Origin: Prochlorococcus marinus str. MIT 9215
GTDB lineage: Bacteria > Cyanobacteriota > Cyanobacteriia > PCC-6307 > Cyanobiaceae
Assembly (NCBI RefSeq): GCF_000018065.1
Contig: NC_009840.1
Coordinates: forward strand, 310,001 to 374,000
Direction of reading: 5' to 3'
DNA length: 64,000 bases
In this document: piece by piece, positions 1-14,855 of the stretch
Layout of the letters: every line of letters starts with the position of its first letter
Position numbering within the stretch: the first letter of the stretch is position 1
Position numbers and translations under genes: made by a program
The notes under the pieces: generated by a model
The model's input: only the letters and a program-made list of their open reading frames with translations
Database searches by the model: none
What the model was told of the DNA's origin: nothing

Positions 1-140
1 TTAAACAAATTAGTGAATATAAAAAATTACCTCGTTAATTGTTTAAGACTGTTAATCAGTTGATAAAAATTGTTGATTTTTCCACTTTATTTAACGAAAT
101 ATGCCTATAGTCTTAATACTTAATAGAAATTGTTAATTAA

Positions 141-293
141 ATGGAAACGACTAATTTTGGATTTGTTGCGAGCCTTTTATTCGTGGGGGTTCCAACAATT
201 TTCCTCATAGGTTTATTTTTATCGACTCAAGAAGGTGAAAAGTCAAGCTTCTATTCAGACTCTGGTAAAGGTAAGCTTGATCCCAAAAGGTAA
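141..293 (+). CDS. psbM: Photosystem II reaction centre protein M
   Basis: This 50-residue protein is a small single-span subunit of the photosystem II core, located at the dimer interface in the thylakoid membrane. The N-terminus METTNFGFVASLLF is followed by a hydrophobic helix of about 20 residues and a polar tail (STQEGEKSSFY) typical of picocyanobacterial PsbM. Plant and other cyanobacterial PsbM are shorter (about 35 residues); the longer tail is normal for this lineage. It lies just upstream of prmC on the same strand. Confidence 0.93.
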   Translation: METTNFGFVASLLFVGVPTIFLIGLFLSTQEGEKSSFYSDSGKGKLDPKR

Positions 294-304
294 GACTTTC
301 CTAA

Positions 305-1174
305 ATGTTTTGCATTTCTGTAAAACAATTTTTATTGTGGAAAAAAAAGCAACTTTCTAAAGGAGGAGATAATCAATCTCTTGTTTTTTTAATTGAATGT
401 ATAGGAGGGATTTCAAAAGGTGATTTGAACTTTTTGAGCCTTAACCCAGAAAATAAACTGTATCTAAAAAAAAACTTAGATCATTTAGAATCTATTTGGC
501 ATGATCATTTATTAAATTCTTCGCCTATACAATATCTATGTGGAATAACTTTTTGGAGGGACTTAAAATTAAAAGTTACTAACAAAGTACTTATCCCGAG
601 ACCAGAGACAGAGCTTATTGTTGATATTGTCTTTAATATATTTGGAAAGAAGTCAAACAAATTTCTTTTTGCTGAATTAGGAACTGGATCAGGCGCTATA
701 AGTATTGCTTTGGCGTTGGCCTATCCATTGAGCCATGGAGTGGCAACTGACATAGACCAAAATGCATTAGAAGTAGCTATTCGAAATTACAGAAATTCTT
801 CTAAACAATCAAATTTGAAATTTTTTTGTGGAAATTGGTGGTCCCCACTTGAAAGTTTTAAAGGAAAACTAGACCTCGCTATTTCAAACCCTCCATATAT
901 CCCTAGCGATACTTATGAGAAATTACCCAAAGAAGTTAAAAATTTCGAACCCAAAATTGCTTTATTAGGCGGAGAAGATGGTTTAAAACACATTAAGGAA
1001 ATAATACAAAAAGCGCCATTATTTTTAAAAGAGAAGGGCTGGTTAATTTTAGAGAATCATTTTGATCAAAGTGAAAAAGTAAAACAATTACTTATTAAAA
1101 ATCAATTTACGTCAATAGAAATTGTGAAAGATCTTTCAGGTATTGGAAGGTTTACTATTGGAAGATATAAATAA
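305..1174 (+). CDS. prmC: Release-factor glutamine N5-methyltransferase PrmC
   Basis: PrmC methylates the glutamine of the GGQ motif in peptide-chain release factors, using S-adenosylmethionine. Visible motifs are PIQYLCG (residues 74-80) and IPRPETE (97-103) of the N-terminal substrate domain, the SAM loop ELGTGSG (124-130), and the catalytic NPPY (195-198). The length of 289 residues is normal. The start is 12 bases after the psbM stop and a TsaC/Sua5-type gene follows 24 bases downstream, so the three may be cotranscribed. Confidence 0.95.
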   Translation: MFCISVKQFLLWKKKQLSKGGDNQSLVFLIECIGGISKGDLNFLSLNPENKLYLKKNLDHLESIWHDHLLNSSPIQYLCGITFWRDLKLKVTNKVLIPRPETELIVDIVFNIFGKKSNKFLFAELGTGSGAISIALALAYPLSHGVATDIDQNALEVAIRNYRNSSKQSNLKFFCGNWWSPLESFKGKLDLAISNPPYIPSDTYEKLPKEVKNFEPKIALLGGEDGLKHIKEIIQKAPLFLKEKGWLILENHFDQSEKVKQLLIKNQFTSIEIVKDLSGIGRFTIGRYK

Positions 1175-1197
1175 ATTACTATAGGTTAATAATCTAA

Positions 1198-1779
1198 ATG
1201 AATTTAGTAGATTGTAAATCCGCCTTGAAGACTCTTAAAAGTGGTTTACCTATAATTTTTCCAACTGACACATTACCAGCAATTGGATGCCTGCCAGAAT
1301 TTTCAAATATTATTTATGAGTTTAAAAAAAGAGATAAAGATAAACCCTTAATTCTTATGGGAGCAGAACACAAACAATTAATTGATTATGTCAATGAATC
1401 AGCTAAAAAAGATTATGAAAATATAGCTTCAAAATATTGGCCGGGTGCTTTGACAATGGTTATTCCTGCTTCAGAAACGCATACTACAATCATCACAAGC
1501 AATGATCTTACTCTTGGTTTGAGGATTCCAAATTCATATATGGCACAATCTCTCATTAGAGAAACAGGCCCATTGTTAACTTCAAGTGCAAATCTTTCAG
1601 GTTTTAAAGGATCAATTACAGTTGAAGGTATTTCTCAAGACTTTCCTTCTGTAAAGATTCTAGGACCTATTCCTTGGGGAAAAATAAGTGGAAAAGCTAG
1701 TACTATTATATTTTGGAAGAAAAGTGGAGATTGGAGGCTGATTAGAGAAGGAGAAGTATTAGTTAAGGAATTGTATTAA
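1198..1779 (+). CDS. YrdC/Sua5-family threonylcarbamoyl-AMP synthase (TsaC-like)
   Basis: The YrdC-fold enzyme makes threonylcarbamoyl-AMP from threonine, bicarbonate and ATP for the t6A37 modification of ANN-decoding tRNAs. Seen here are FPTDTLPAIG near residue 21, the family signature KKRDKDKPL (43-51) and the late SSANLSG motif. At 193 residues it has only the YrdC domain, as in TsaC, without the Sua5 C-terminal domain. Its stop overlaps the start of the next small ORF (TAATG). Confidence 0.9.
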   Translation: MNLVDCKSALKTLKSGLPIIFPTDTLPAIGCLPEFSNIIYEFKKRDKDKPLILMGAEHKQLIDYVNESAKKDYENIASKYWPGALTMVIPASETHTTIITSNDLTLGLRIPNSYMAQSLIRETGPLLTSSANLSGFKGSITVEGISQDFPSVKILGPIPWGKISGKASTIIFWKKSGDWRLIREGEVLVKELY

Positions 1780-1946
1780 TGTTTTTATTATTGTTTTTTG
1801 TTTTATTAATTCAATTTATTACTTATTGGATATTTGAACCTCTTGCATCTTTTTTAGAGTATGTTCTCGAAATAAGAGTGTTTCCTATCATTACTCTAAT
1901 AGTTTTAATCATTTTATTCTCAACAAAGAGTATTGAACAGAATTAA
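1779..1946 (+). CDS. Small two-helix membrane protein of unknown function
   Basis: A 55-residue ORF begins MFLLLFFVLLIQFITYW; its ATG shares one base with the stop codon of the YrdC-family gene, which suggests translational coupling. Two hydrophobic stretches (about residues 1-18 and 36-48) flank a short segment with acidic residues. I recognise no family. The stop-start overlap is the main support; it could be a lineage-specific protein of the thylakoid or plasma membrane. Confidence 0.6.
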   Translation: MFLLLFFVLLIQFITYWIFEPLASFLEYVLEIRVFPIITLIVLIILFSTKSIEQN

Positions 1947-1957
1947 ATAAATCAAAA

Positions 1958-2029
1958 TGCCGGCTAACAGATTTGAACTGATGACCTTCGCTTTACAAAA
2001 GCGCTGCTCTACCGCTGAGCTAAGCCGGC
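1958..2029 (-). tRNA. tRNA-Thr (anticodon UGU)
   Basis: Read on the minus strand, a cloverleaf forms: acceptor GCCGGCT pairing with AGCCGGC, D-stem GCTC/GAGC, anticodon loop TTTGTAA with anticodon TGT, and T-loop TTCAAAT. No CCA is encoded. It reads ACA-type threonine codons. A second threonine tRNA (GGU) lies near 60.6 kb. Confidence 0.96.
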
Positions 2030-2095
2030 AATCTTTTCATCTTACAATCAGGGAGGGTCAATTATCAGTATTTTTTTAGCTTTTTTTTAAATTTA

Positions 2096-2422
2096 TTACT
2101 TTTTGATATCTTTATTAGCTTTATCAGTTTTTTTGAATTTTATTTCTCCTGAAATAGTTCTTTTTATTGGTAAATTGGCAACTAATGCAGTCATTCTATC
2201 CTCAGTCTCTAAACTTACTGCCACCTCTTCAAAATCAATTTCAACATATTTAGCAACGACATCAAGAATCTCTTTCCTCATTTTATCTAAAAGATCAGTT
2301 GTTAAGGAACTCATATCTACTCTGTCATGAGCAAGTACAAGCTGCAATCTTTCTCTAGCTGTATTTGCACTAGATGTTTCTCTGCCTAGTAATTTATTTA
2401 TAAGATCTCTGAGAGTCATCAT
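2096..2422 (-). CDS. minE: Cell-division topological specificity factor MinE
   Basis: MinE stimulates the MinD ATPase and drives pole-to-pole oscillation so that the division septum forms at midcell. The 108-residue protein has the N-terminal membrane-targeting and anti-MinCD helix ([10 protein letters not shown]) followed by the contact region [13 protein letters not shown]. It ends a minC-minD-minE operon on the minus strand, one base after the minD stop, so the pair is probably coupled. Confidence 0.95.
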   Translation of the reverse strand: MMTLRDLINKLLGRETSSANTARERLQLVLAHDRVDMSSLTTDLLDKMRKEILDVVAKYVEIDFEEVAVSLETEDRMTALVANLPIKRTISGEIKFKKTDKANKDIKK

Positions 2423-2423
2423 T

Positions 2424-3239
2424 TTAAAAAACCTTTGTTTGCATTAATCTCATGAATTTATCTTTAAGACTTTTGCCTTCTTTTTTGGGATCGATAATTG
2501 GTACATCTTTATTAGTAAGTCTTTGAGAAACATTCAAATAACATTTTTTTGCAGGAGATCTGCCATCTGAAAGTGTCAGTGGCTCGCCTCTATTTGTACT
2601 TATTATTACCTGTTCATCTTCTAAAACAATACCTAACAAAGGCAAAGAAAGAATCCCTTGCACATCTTCGATAGATAACATTTCTTGACTAGCCATCATG
2701 TTAGGGCGAACTCTATTTATTACAAGTTGGATAGGCTCAATATCTGAAGTATTAAGAATCCCTATTACTCTATCGGCATCGCGTACTGCAGATAATTCTG
2801 GGTTAGTAACAACAATAGCCTCTTTACAAGCTGCAAGGGCATTTTTAAAGCCATCTTCTACACCAGCAGGGCAATCTACTAAGACAAAATCAAATTTCTC
2901 ACTAAGTAGCTCGCTAATCTTTTTCATATCTTCGGGCTTCATCCAATCTAACATTCTTGGATCTCCAGCTGGTAAAAGAGCAAGATTAGGTTCCTTTTTA
3001 TGTCTAACCAATGCTTGGTCAAGACGACAATTACTGTCTAGAACATCTTGAGCCGTGTAAATGATGCGATTTTCTAATCCCAGAAGAAGATCTAAATTTC
3101 TCAAGCCAAAATCAGCATCTAATACGGCAGTTGTTGCTCCACTATTAGCAAGTGCTATGCCTAGGTTTGCAGTTAAAGTTGTTTTGCCAACCCCACCTTT
3201 GCCTGAACAAATTAATATTGTGCGAGTATTTTTCCCCAC
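2424..3239 (-). CDS. minD: Septum-site determining ATPase MinD
   Basis: MinD is a ParA-type ATPase that binds the membrane as a dimer and recruits MinC and MinE. The deviant Walker A motif GKGGVGKT spans residues 13-20. The VDCPAG motif is present, and the C-terminus ends in an amphipathic targeting helix (KDKFMRLMQ). The length of 271 residues is typical. Confidence 0.97.
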   Translation of the reverse strand: MGKNTRTILICSGKGGVGKTTLTANLGIALANSGATTAVLDADFGLRNLDLLLGLENRIIYTAQDVLDSNCRLDQALVRHKKEPNLALLPAGDPRMLDWMKPEDMKKISELLSEKFDFVLVDCPAGVEDGFKNALAACKEAIVVTNPELSAVRDADRVIGILNTSDIEPIQLVINRVRPNMMASQEMLSIEDVQGILSLPLLGIVLEDEQVIISTNRGEPLTLSDGRSPAKKCYLNVSQRLTNKDVPIIDPKKEGKSLKDKFMRLMQTKVF

Positions 3240-3350
3240 GATTTTAAAGATTTTCCAAATAATAAAGCCACTTGCAGAAAGTTAAATATTTTAAAGATTA
3301 AGTAATTCTTAAATTTATCCAGTTTGAATTAATTTATTGCGAATTATTGA

Positions 3351-4013
3351 TTAATTTTTACTCTCGATTATGTGCGGTTTTATGATTATCGTTTGTTTAT
3401 CTATTATCGCAATTTCTGGATAATAATTCTTAGGCTTATCCTTTGGTCCAATAGCAATTACATCTGCAATTCTTAACTGCAAAGGGTTTAGATAAAGTGA
3501 TGCAATAGAGGCATTTTTATTTCCACTTTTCCCCGCGAATGCGATTCCTAGCAATTTACCCCAAACGTAAATATTTTTCTTAGCGGAAACTATTGCTCCT
3601 GGATTAACGTCTCCAATAATGCATAGGTTTCCATTTGAAGATATTCTTTCACCTGATCGTATTGTTCCTTTGTGAAGAATATCTTCTTTCTTTTTTGAAT
3701 TGAACAATAGTAACTTGTTTTTAATCTCTTGCTCTTTAGAAAAAGCTGATTTTATTTTTAAGGACTTTCCACTTAATACTGTATCTCTATTATTTGAGTA
3801 AATGCATAAGGAACAAATATTAATTTTGTCAAAATGATTTTTTAATTTTGATAATTGATGAGAACTTATTGACTCATTGACAGCGAAAATTTTTGCTTCT
3901 AAACGCCCCTCGATGGAAGAAAAGCTTTTTAAAGCTTCATGGATATTATCTAAATCTAACGAAGAAAAAATTTCTGTATTTTTACTTTTAGTGTTAATTA
4001 AAACGATTTCCAT
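3351..4013 (-). CDS. minC: Septum-site determining protein MinC
   Basis: MinC inhibits FtsZ polymerisation away from midcell when bound by MinD. The C-terminal half (from about residue 115) is the right-handed beta-helix domain, with GTIRSGERISSNGNLCIIGD and VSAKKNIYVWGKLLG. The N-terminal domain is poorly conserved, as usual. It lies upstream of minD and minE in the same operon. Confidence 0.93.
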   Translation of the reverse strand: MEIVLINTKSKNTEIFSSLDLDNIHEALKSFSSIEGRLEAKIFAVNESISSHQLSKLKNHFDKINICSLCIYSNNRDTVLSGKSLKIKSAFSKEQEIKNKLLLFNSKKKEDILHKGTIRSGERISSNGNLCIIGDVNPGAIVSAKKNIYVWGKLLGIAFAGKSGNKNASIASLYLNPLQLRIADVIAIGPKDKPKNYYPEIAIIDKQTIIIKPHIIESKN

Positions 4014-4023
4014 TGAATTAAAT

Positions 4024-5280
4024 CTAGGAATTATTTTTTATTAATGAAATTTCATTTTTAATTTCATCTTTGATCCTATCTGGATAAATAATAAAAGAGC
4101 TTTCCTCGGATCTCATTAAAGTTTTTATTAATGCAGAACTATTTTCTAATGCGCTTAGATACGTACCATCCCATATTTTTAGTGCATTGTTAGATTCAAA
4201 ACCTTTAAATGACCGTTCCTTAATCCCGCAAAATATTTCCGAATCAAAACCATTCTTTTCACATAATTTTGTAGCAAATGCAAGGATTTTTAATCTATTT
4301 ATCTTACTTAAAAAACTTATGTCTGATGCCTTTAATAAACTTCTGTCAATAAACATTTTGCAAAGTGTAGAAAGTGGCTCAAAAGATTCGTCTTTCCATC
4401 TAATCAAATGATAATAAAAGGTTACATCATCATTTTTTATGAAATCATCAAAATCAACCTTTGAAGGTGAAAAAATCCATTTATATAGTGAATTATCTAA
4501 CCAAATTTTCTCTTCATAATTTTGTTTTATTGTGTGTAATATTTTTTCCAGAATCCATGTTGATATTTCGTTTATCCTGTGATTATAGATTGTTCTATAC
4601 ATCAAGTTTCTCAGTACAAGGAAATGCTCAATAGCAATCACCCCTTTTGGTTTAATTCCAATATTCCCATCAGGTAAAAAAGTAAGAGCAGAAATAATTC
4701 TTTCCAAATCTACCAAGCCATAATTAGTGCCTGTGTTGTAACTATCGCGTAAAAGATAATCGAGACGATCGCAATCTATCTCACTACTTATCAATGTATT
4801 TAAAGGTTTTGAAAATAGTTGTTTTGATTGAAATAATTCACCAATATTTCTTGGTAATTCGTTGTCATACTTTTTGAGTATTGAATTAATTGGATAATAA
4901 TTTTTGACTAATTTTTCAGACCATTCTTCGTGATCATGCTTGAATATTGCTTCACTGGTATGACTCAAAGGTCCATGTCCTAAATCATGTAATAAAGCTG
5001 CTCCATAAAGAGCAAATTTATTTTCACAAAATGAAGATTTAATTTCAATTAATCTTTTATAAATTTTTCTAGCTATACAAAAAACACCTATTGAGTGAGT
5101 AAATCTACTTGATTCTGCACCATGAAAAAGTAATGATGCCGCTCCTAATTGTTTTATTCTCCTTAGTCTTTGAAAAGCAACTGTATCAATTAATTCCATT
5201 ATCATTAATTCTTCTGGCTTCCCAGCATCAAATACTATTTCTTTATGAATTGGGTCATGAAAAATTCTCTTAGTGCTCAT
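4024..5280 (-). CDS. HD-domain phosphohydrolase, dNTPase-like
   Basis: A metal-dependent HD superfamily hydrolase of 418 residues. The metal ligands are visible in RFTHSIGV (59-66) and HDLGHGPLSH (98-107), with a further aspartate in SEIDCDRLDYLLRDS. This motif order and length match the dGTPase/SAMHD1-like branch, which removes triphosphate from dNTPs, but the substrate cannot be read from sequence. It is 10 bases upstream of minC on the same strand. Confidence 0.85.
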   Translation of the reverse strand: MSTKRIFHDPIHKEIVFDAGKPEELMIMELIDTVAFQRLRRIKQLGAASLLFHGAESSRFTHSIGVFCIARKIYKRLIEIKSSFCENKFALYGAALLHDLGHGPLSHTSEAIFKHDHEEWSEKLVKNYYPINSILKKYDNELPRNIGELFQSKQLFSKPLNTLISSEIDCDRLDYLLRDSYNTGTNYGLVDLERIISALTFLPDGNIGIKPKGVIAIEHFLVLRNLMYRTIYNHRINEISTWILEKILHTIKQNYEEKIWLDNSLYKWIFSPSKVDFDDFIKNDDVTFYYHLIRWKDESFEPLSTLCKMFIDRSLLKASDISFLSKINRLKILAFATKLCEKNGFDSEIFCGIKERSFKGFESNNALKIWDGTYLSALENSSALIKTLMRSEESSFIIYPDRIKDEIKNEISLIKNNS

Positions 5281-5317
5281 AATTTTTAAGATTTTTAATT
5301 TTCAATCTTTAGCCATT

Positions 5318-6604
5318 TCAAGATTTAATTTCTTCATCGCTTAATTCAATAGTTTGAACTGAAACTTCCTCTTTTTCTAGAAGCGACTCGAGAAATAATT
5401 CTGCATTCTTTACCCATTTATCGTCAGCATTGCCATATTCACTAGCATCCGGGAGATCAAGTAATTTATCAGGAGTAATGCCTTGACCTTGAATATTATT
5501 ACCTTTGGGGGTTAAATAACTAGCAACTGTTATAGCAATACCACTATCCTCGCCTAAACTTTTAAGAGATTGAATTAAACCTTTCCCATAAGTTTTTTCT
5601 CCCATAAGAATTGATCTGTCATTATCCTGTAGAGAACCAGCAAGTATTTCACTAGCACTAGCAGTACCTTTATTAACAAGAGTTACCATTGGACCATCAT
5701 AAAATGTTTCTTTTTGAGAAATTATTGCATCTTTGATTCCATTCCTATCTTTTGTTTCGACCACAGGTTTCTCACTTAGTAATGAGTCTGCAACTGCTAT
5801 CCCTGAGCTTACTAGTCCACCTGAATTATTTCTGAGATCCAAAATCAACCCCTCTACCTCTTTTTCTTTTAGCTCTAGTAGTGCCTCTTCAACTTTTTTG
5901 GGTACACTTTCGCTGAATTGAGTTATCCTTAAGTATCCTATTGTGTGAGAATCGTCTCTTAATCTTTTTGTTCTAACTGGTCTTAGATCTACTGATCTCC
6001 TCTCTAGATCAACTTCCCTAATTTCTCCTGATCCCGAAGATACTTCAACTAAAACTTTAGTCCCTGATTCACCTCGTAACTTAGAGGCAGTACTTGCAAG
6101 TCCTAATTTTTCTGATGAAATTCCGTCCACTGTCTCTATAAAGTCCCCGCTTACTATCCCAGCCTCTTCAGCTGGTGACCCCCCCAGAGTAGAGATTACT
6201 TTAACTTTATTGTTATCATCTTCACCTAATTGAAGCCCAACACCATTAATTTCACTACCAAAATTACTTGATTTCAGTAAGTCATAATCTTTTGGGCGTA
6301 AAACTCTTGTATAGGGATCTTCTAGAGTTCTTAACATGTCTTCAATTGCGGAATAAGCCTCTTCAGTTGTTTCAATTTGTTTCTGTAATGTTTTTTGTCT
6401 AATTCTCTTCCATTGTATTTCTTCAAACTTTTCTGGGTCATAAAAACCCTCATTCACCAAGGTCCAAGCGTCAAGTACTAATTGCCTGCTATCACTGAGA
6501 GCATCTACTTTTTCAATCAATAAAAGATTGATAGAAAAAACGATGATCATTGTTGCTGTGATAACAGTTTTGAATGTTAAAAGTTTGTTAAAAGATGAAT
6601 TCAT
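5318..6604 (-). CDS. ctpA: Carboxyl-terminal processing protease CtpA
   Basis: This S41 family serine protease in cyanobacteria trims the C-terminal extension of the photosystem II D1 precursor. Numbered from an upstream TTG at 6625, there is an N-terminal signal or anchor helix near residues 18-38, a PDZ domain near 125-210, and a catalytic region with Ser323 in GTASASEI and Lys348 in GEKTYGKG, spaced 25 residues as in the family. I chose the ATG at 6604 (MNSSFNKLL) over the TTG. Confidence 0.93.
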   Translation of the reverse strand: MNSSFNKLLTFKTVITATMIIVFSINLLLIEKVDALSDSRQLVLDAWTLVNEGFYDPEKFEEIQWKRIRQKTLQKQIETTEEAYSAIEDMLRTLEDPYTRVLRPKDYDLLKSSNFGSEINGVGLQLGEDDNNKVKVISTLGGSPAEEAGIVSGDFIETVDGISSEKLGLASTASKLRGESGTKVLVEVSSGSGEIREVDLERRSVDLRPVRTKRLRDDSHTIGYLRITQFSESVPKKVEEALLELKEKEVEGLILDLRNNSGGLVSSGIAVADSLLSEKPVVETKDRNGIKDAIISQKETFYDGPMVTLVNKGTASASEILAGSLQDNDRSILMGEKTYGKGLIQSLKSLGEDSGIAITVASYLTPKGNNIQGQGITPDKLLDLPDASEYGNADDKWVKNAELFLESLLEKEEVSVQTIELSDEEIKS

Positions 6605-6675
6605 TGGGTTAAGCGTTAACACCAAGTATAAGAATTTTAAGTAAGCTCTTTATATCAAAGCTAATTTTTTTTTGG

Positions 6676-7332
6676 ATGGCGAATTCTTCATCTGTTTATG
6701 ACTGGTTTCAAGAGAGACTTGAAATTCAAGACATAACTGACGACGTAACTTCCAAGTACGTACCCCCTCACGTAAATATTTTTTATTGTTTAGGTGGCAT
6801 AACTTTAGTATGCTTCCTAATTCAATTTGCAACAGGTTTTGCAATGACTTTTTACTATAAGCCTACAGTAACTCAAGCTTATAGTTCAGTAAGTTATTTG
6901 ATGACCGATGTAAGTTTCGGATGGTTAATACGTTCTGTTCATAGATGGAGTGCATCAATGATGGTTTTGATGTTAATCCTTCATGTTTTTAGAGTTTACC
7001 TTACCGGTGGTTTCAAAAGGCCTAGAGAATTAACTTGGGTTACAGGTGTTGTAATGGCAGTCATAACAGTAGCTTTTGGAGTGACAGGATATTCTTTACC
7101 TTGGGATCAAGTGGGTTATTGGGCTGTCAAAATTGTTTCAGGTGTACCTGCTGCAATACCAATAATCGGGGATTTTATGGTCGAACTGCTTAGAGGTGGA
7201 GAAAGTGTTGGACAATCAACTCTTACAAGGTTTTATAGTCTTCATACTTTCGTCTTGCCTTGGTCATTAGCCGTATTCATGTTGATGCACTTTTTAATGA
7301 TTCGTAAACAGGGTATTTCAGGTCCCTTATAA
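6676..7332 (+). CDS. petB: Cytochrome b6
   Basis: PetB is the haem-bearing core of the cytochrome b6f complex, which passes electrons from plastoquinol to plastocyanin across the thylakoid membrane. It has 218 residues and four transmembrane helices. The paired b-haem ligands are visible as His89/His103 and His190/His205, and Cys38 fits the extra c-type haem attachment. petD follows after 33 bases. Confidence 0.98.
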   Translation: MANSSSVYDWFQERLEIQDITDDVTSKYVPPHVNIFYCLGGITLVCFLIQFATGFAMTFYYKPTVTQAYSSVSYLMTDVSFGWLIRSVHRWSASMMVLMLILHVFRVYLTGGFKRPRELTWVTGVVMAVITVAFGVTGYSLPWDQVGYWAVKIVSGVPAAIPIIGDFMVELLRGGESVGQSTLTRFYSLHTFVLPWSLAVFMLMHFLMIRKQGISGPL

Positions 7333-7365
7333 ACTTTTATACTAAAACTATTACAAGACTCTCAC

Positions 7366-7848
7366 ATGTCTACGTTAAAAAAACCAGATTTATCTGATCC
7401 TAAATTAAGAGCAAAACTAGCTAAAGGTATGGGCCATAATTATTATGGTGAACCTGCTTGGCCAAATGATTTATTATATATATTTCCAGTTGTTATTTTA
7501 GGTACTATTGCATGCGTCGTAGGGCTAGCAGTTCTTGATCCAGCAATGCTAGGTGACAAAGCAAATCCATTCGCCACCCCATTAGAAATTCTCCCCGAAT
7601 GGTACCTGTATCCAGTTTTTCAAATACTCAGGGTAGTCCCGAATAAACTTTTAGGTATTGCACTGCAAACATTAATTCCGCTTGGATTAATGATTCTACC
7701 TTTTATAGAAAACGTTAATAAATTTTCTAATCCATTCAGAAGACCAATAGCAATGTCTGTTTTCTTGTTCGGAACTTTTTTAACAATATATCTTGGTATT
7801 GGGGCATGCTTGCCAATTGATAAATCACTGACTTTAGGATTATTTTAG
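7366..7848 (+). CDS. petD: Cytochrome b6f complex subunit IV
   Basis: PetD is the 160-residue, three-helix partner of cytochrome b6 and forms part of the plastoquinol oxidation site. The site motif PEWY is at residues 77-80, followed by [14 protein letters not shown]. The petB-petD order and spacing are conserved in cyanobacteria. Confidence 0.98.
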
Positions 7849-7850
7849 GT

Positions 7851-9290
7851 TTAAAATTTAAACATATCTAAATCTTTATATCCATTTCTTAGGAAATGAT
7901 TCATTAATAAAAAACCAACAATAGTCCAAGTTTGATAAGTTCTTGATTGTTGACCAACCCAAGTACCTGTAGGACCATCAAAATATTCTGCCCATTCTTG
8001 CTTAGGTAATTGATTAAGTTGACACCAATATGATTCCTCTATTAAAGATTTCATTTCTTCCATGAGAATCACGTCATCAGAACCATAATTTTTTTGATGC
8101 AATAGAACGGCGGTACCAAAAAACCAAAGTAAACTTGGCCAGTGACCTCCGTTATGGTAACTCCAGGGCCAATTCTTCGGATCCGATCCGGTTTTATTTT
8201 GCCATTCTTCGACATCCATATGAGGATGACAAATTCTCATGGGCATTTGAGCCATCAAATGCTGTCTGTTATGTAAAACTAATCTAAATAAAGCTCTTTG
8301 TTCTTCAGAGGGTAGTACACCGAATATACAAGCCAGAGAATTGCCTAAACTGTAAAATCGAAAGTCAGGCCTTCCTGTCCTGATATTTCCTATTAGATAA
8401 CCACCTCTATTCTCTAACCAATCTTGTAGCCATGAAGGCACTACCTGAGGTTGAACATTAAATTCATTAAAGTGTTGATCATCTCCATATTGTTCCGTTG
8501 GTCTTCTTCTTAAAATTTGCATCGTTTGGCTTGTAACCCAATAATGCTTTAAGAGAAAACTTCCTAAATCCTTAACCCATTGATTTGTAAGAATAAGTCT
8601 TTGGTCTAAAAGTCTACTAACATGATCAGCTCTACTTAATTCCATTAAATTTATACAACTTTTTAAACATCCATGAAGTAAAACTTCAACTTCCAGAGGT
8701 GCTCCCCATACATCCATAGGTCTATCAATCATAAATGCACAATCTGGGACAAAAAGTACTGGAGTACCCTCAAAAGTTGGATGTAGAACTAGATCTAGCA
8801 GAAGTTGAATACCTCTTTGAACGCTTTGACTTTTTCCGAATGCATAATCACCGCTTTTATTGACGTAATACCAACATAAAATGGGCCACCATAAACTTGC
8901 ATCAGCTGAAGTTATCCTTCCTATTGATCTCTGACCATAGTCTCCAATGAGCTTTCCGTTTTCTTCAACGAAACTAGTAGGAAATACACCGCGTGTTTGA
9001 TAATTAGCGCTTTGTAACTCAAGACATACACTTAGGAACTTTTTGACAATTTCGTAACGTTTTTGGGTAATGAGATAAATCATTACAGGTACGTTATCTC
9101 TTAAAAATATTTCTCCATAATTTAACTTTTTATTTTTTGTTGGGTGTTCTAGCGCGGCAACACTGCCTACTAGCTCGCCTGATATTTCAACTAAAGTCTT
9201 TTCGAAGTGTTTTTTCGCATTTGTTACAATTTTTTCCTCATCGGAACTTGGCCTTACCCTTAAATTTTTTTGACTAAATCTTTCTGCCAT
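7851..9290 (-). CDS. Alkaline/neutral invertase, GH100
   Basis: The enzyme hydrolyses sucrose to glucose and fructose in the cytosol. The 479-residue sequence has hallmark stretches of glycoside hydrolase family 100: DCAFMIDRPMDVWGAPLEVEVLL in the middle region, the WPSLLWFFGTA stretch, and a C-terminal WTIVGFLLMNHFL. It is convergent with petD, with only two bases between stops. In Prochlorococcus sucrose is a storage and osmolyte sugar, so this is a likely turnover enzyme. Confidence 0.9.
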   Translation of the reverse strand: MAERFSQKNLRVRPSSDEEKIVTNAKKHFEKTLVEISGELVGSVAALEHPTKNKKLNYGEIFLRDNVPVMIYLITQKRYEIVKKFLSVCLELQSANYQTRGVFPTSFVEENGKLIGDYGQRSIGRITSADASLWWPILCWYYVNKSGDYAFGKSQSVQRGIQLLLDLVLHPTFEGTPVLFVPDCAFMIDRPMDVWGAPLEVEVLLHGCLKSCINLMELSRADHVSRLLDQRLILTNQWVKDLGSFLLKHYWVTSQTMQILRRRPTEQYGDDQHFNEFNVQPQVVPSWLQDWLENRGGYLIGNIRTGRPDFRFYSLGNSLACIFGVLPSEEQRALFRLVLHNRQHLMAQMPMRICHPHMDVEEWQNKTGSDPKNWPWSYHNGGHWPSLLWFFGTAVLLHQKNYGSDDVILMEEMKSLIEESYWCQLNQLPKQEWAEYFDGPTGTWVGQQSRTYQTWTIVGFLLMNHFLRNGYKDLDMFKF

Positions 9291-9892
9291 TTCATTTATA
9301 TCCCTTTATTGTAAGCCTAGTTGTTTAAAGAGACTTTGAACAAATAAAAAATTAATAAAAAATTTTTGTATAAAAGGTTGCACAATTACGGTCGGATGGT
9401 TTAGTATTTTCTTCTGGGCAAAAAATATACTTTTTGCATTTTTCAAGCATTTACCTTAAATCTTATTTTTGGTGAGTAAATGAAATTTCTGTAGACTTGA
9501 TTTCGGTCATTATTTTCAGCCAGAAGAAGGGTTTTCCCTTCGAAATGAGTTATCCACTTTCTGTTTAACTCAGCACCTAGAAAATTTAAAAACTTAGGAA
9601 CTGATGCTTTTATTGCGTCTTGAACAACTAATTTGTTTTGGTTATTTCAGGATGTAAATGCAATAAAGGTGTGAGGTCCCGTCAAGAAATATATAAATGT
9701 CATCAATTGCTAACTTTTATCAATTGATGCAAACGGATCTGAGATCTTGGAAAGTCACTTTAGAAATATTTTTAATGTGCACTCAATGTAATCCTTAAAA
9801 TTTAAGGAGGCTTAAACTAAATACAAAAACTGAATTTTTATTTAGATAAAGCAATTCAATTTGAGTAGATTTATCTACAAAAGGATTTGAAC
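9291..9892 (+). promoter_or_regulatory. Gene-free leader and promoter region of the rRNA operon
   Basis: About 600 bases between the divergent invertase start and 16S hold no convincing ORF. The region is expected to contain the rRNA promoter and the 5' processing stem sequence. I cannot place the transcription start exactly. Confidence 0.5.
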
Positions 9893-11377
<1,485 letters not shown>

Positions 11378-11501
11378 CAGGGAGACAACAAAATGTTTAA
11401 TATTATTATTTTGTCACCTTAGGTCGATCGGTATCTCACATTCTTAATTTATTAAGAATTTCAACTCCTAAGTTTTTCTAGGTCACACCCATTATTTCCC
11501 T

Positions 11502-11575
<74 letters not shown>

Positions 11576-11587
11576 TATCTCTATGCT

Positions 11588-11660
11588 GGGGGTATAGCTC
11601 AGTTGGTAGAGCGCCTGCTTTGCAAGCAGGATGTCAGCGGTTCGAGTCCGCTTACCTCCA
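11588..11660 (+). tRNA. tRNA-Ala (anticodon UGC)
   Basis: The second spacer tRNA has acceptor GGGGGTA/TACCTCC (one G-U pair), anticodon loop TTTGCAA and T-loop TTCGAGT. No CCA is encoded. Confidence 0.98.
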
Positions 11661-11916
11661 CTGAATACCACCTCTGCCATATTTTGTAAAAGGGAAATAT
11701 TATGAGTTGTGATCAAATTCTGAACGAATCTAGCTTCCTAATGAAATCATTAAGATGCTGGACTCATTGAATTAATTTCATTGTTTTCAGAGAACCTTGA
11801 CAACTGCATAGATTATTTTTAAAGACAATAAGCATCTTTAATGATGCAGATTTATTATTTGTGCGAATGCATTAATAACAATTCTATTAAGCTGATGCTT
11901 CAATTTTGAAGTTATT

Positions 11917-14792
<2,876 letters not shown>

Positions 14793-14855
14793 ATAAACTT
14801 AATTTATTGTTTTTAATTTATATAATTTTCTATGCAGTTCTCAAGGTTCATACTA

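Noticed and set aside
6650-6844. Minus-strand frame across the start of petB
   Set aside because: It is antisense to the conserved N-terminus of petB and has no protein-like features.
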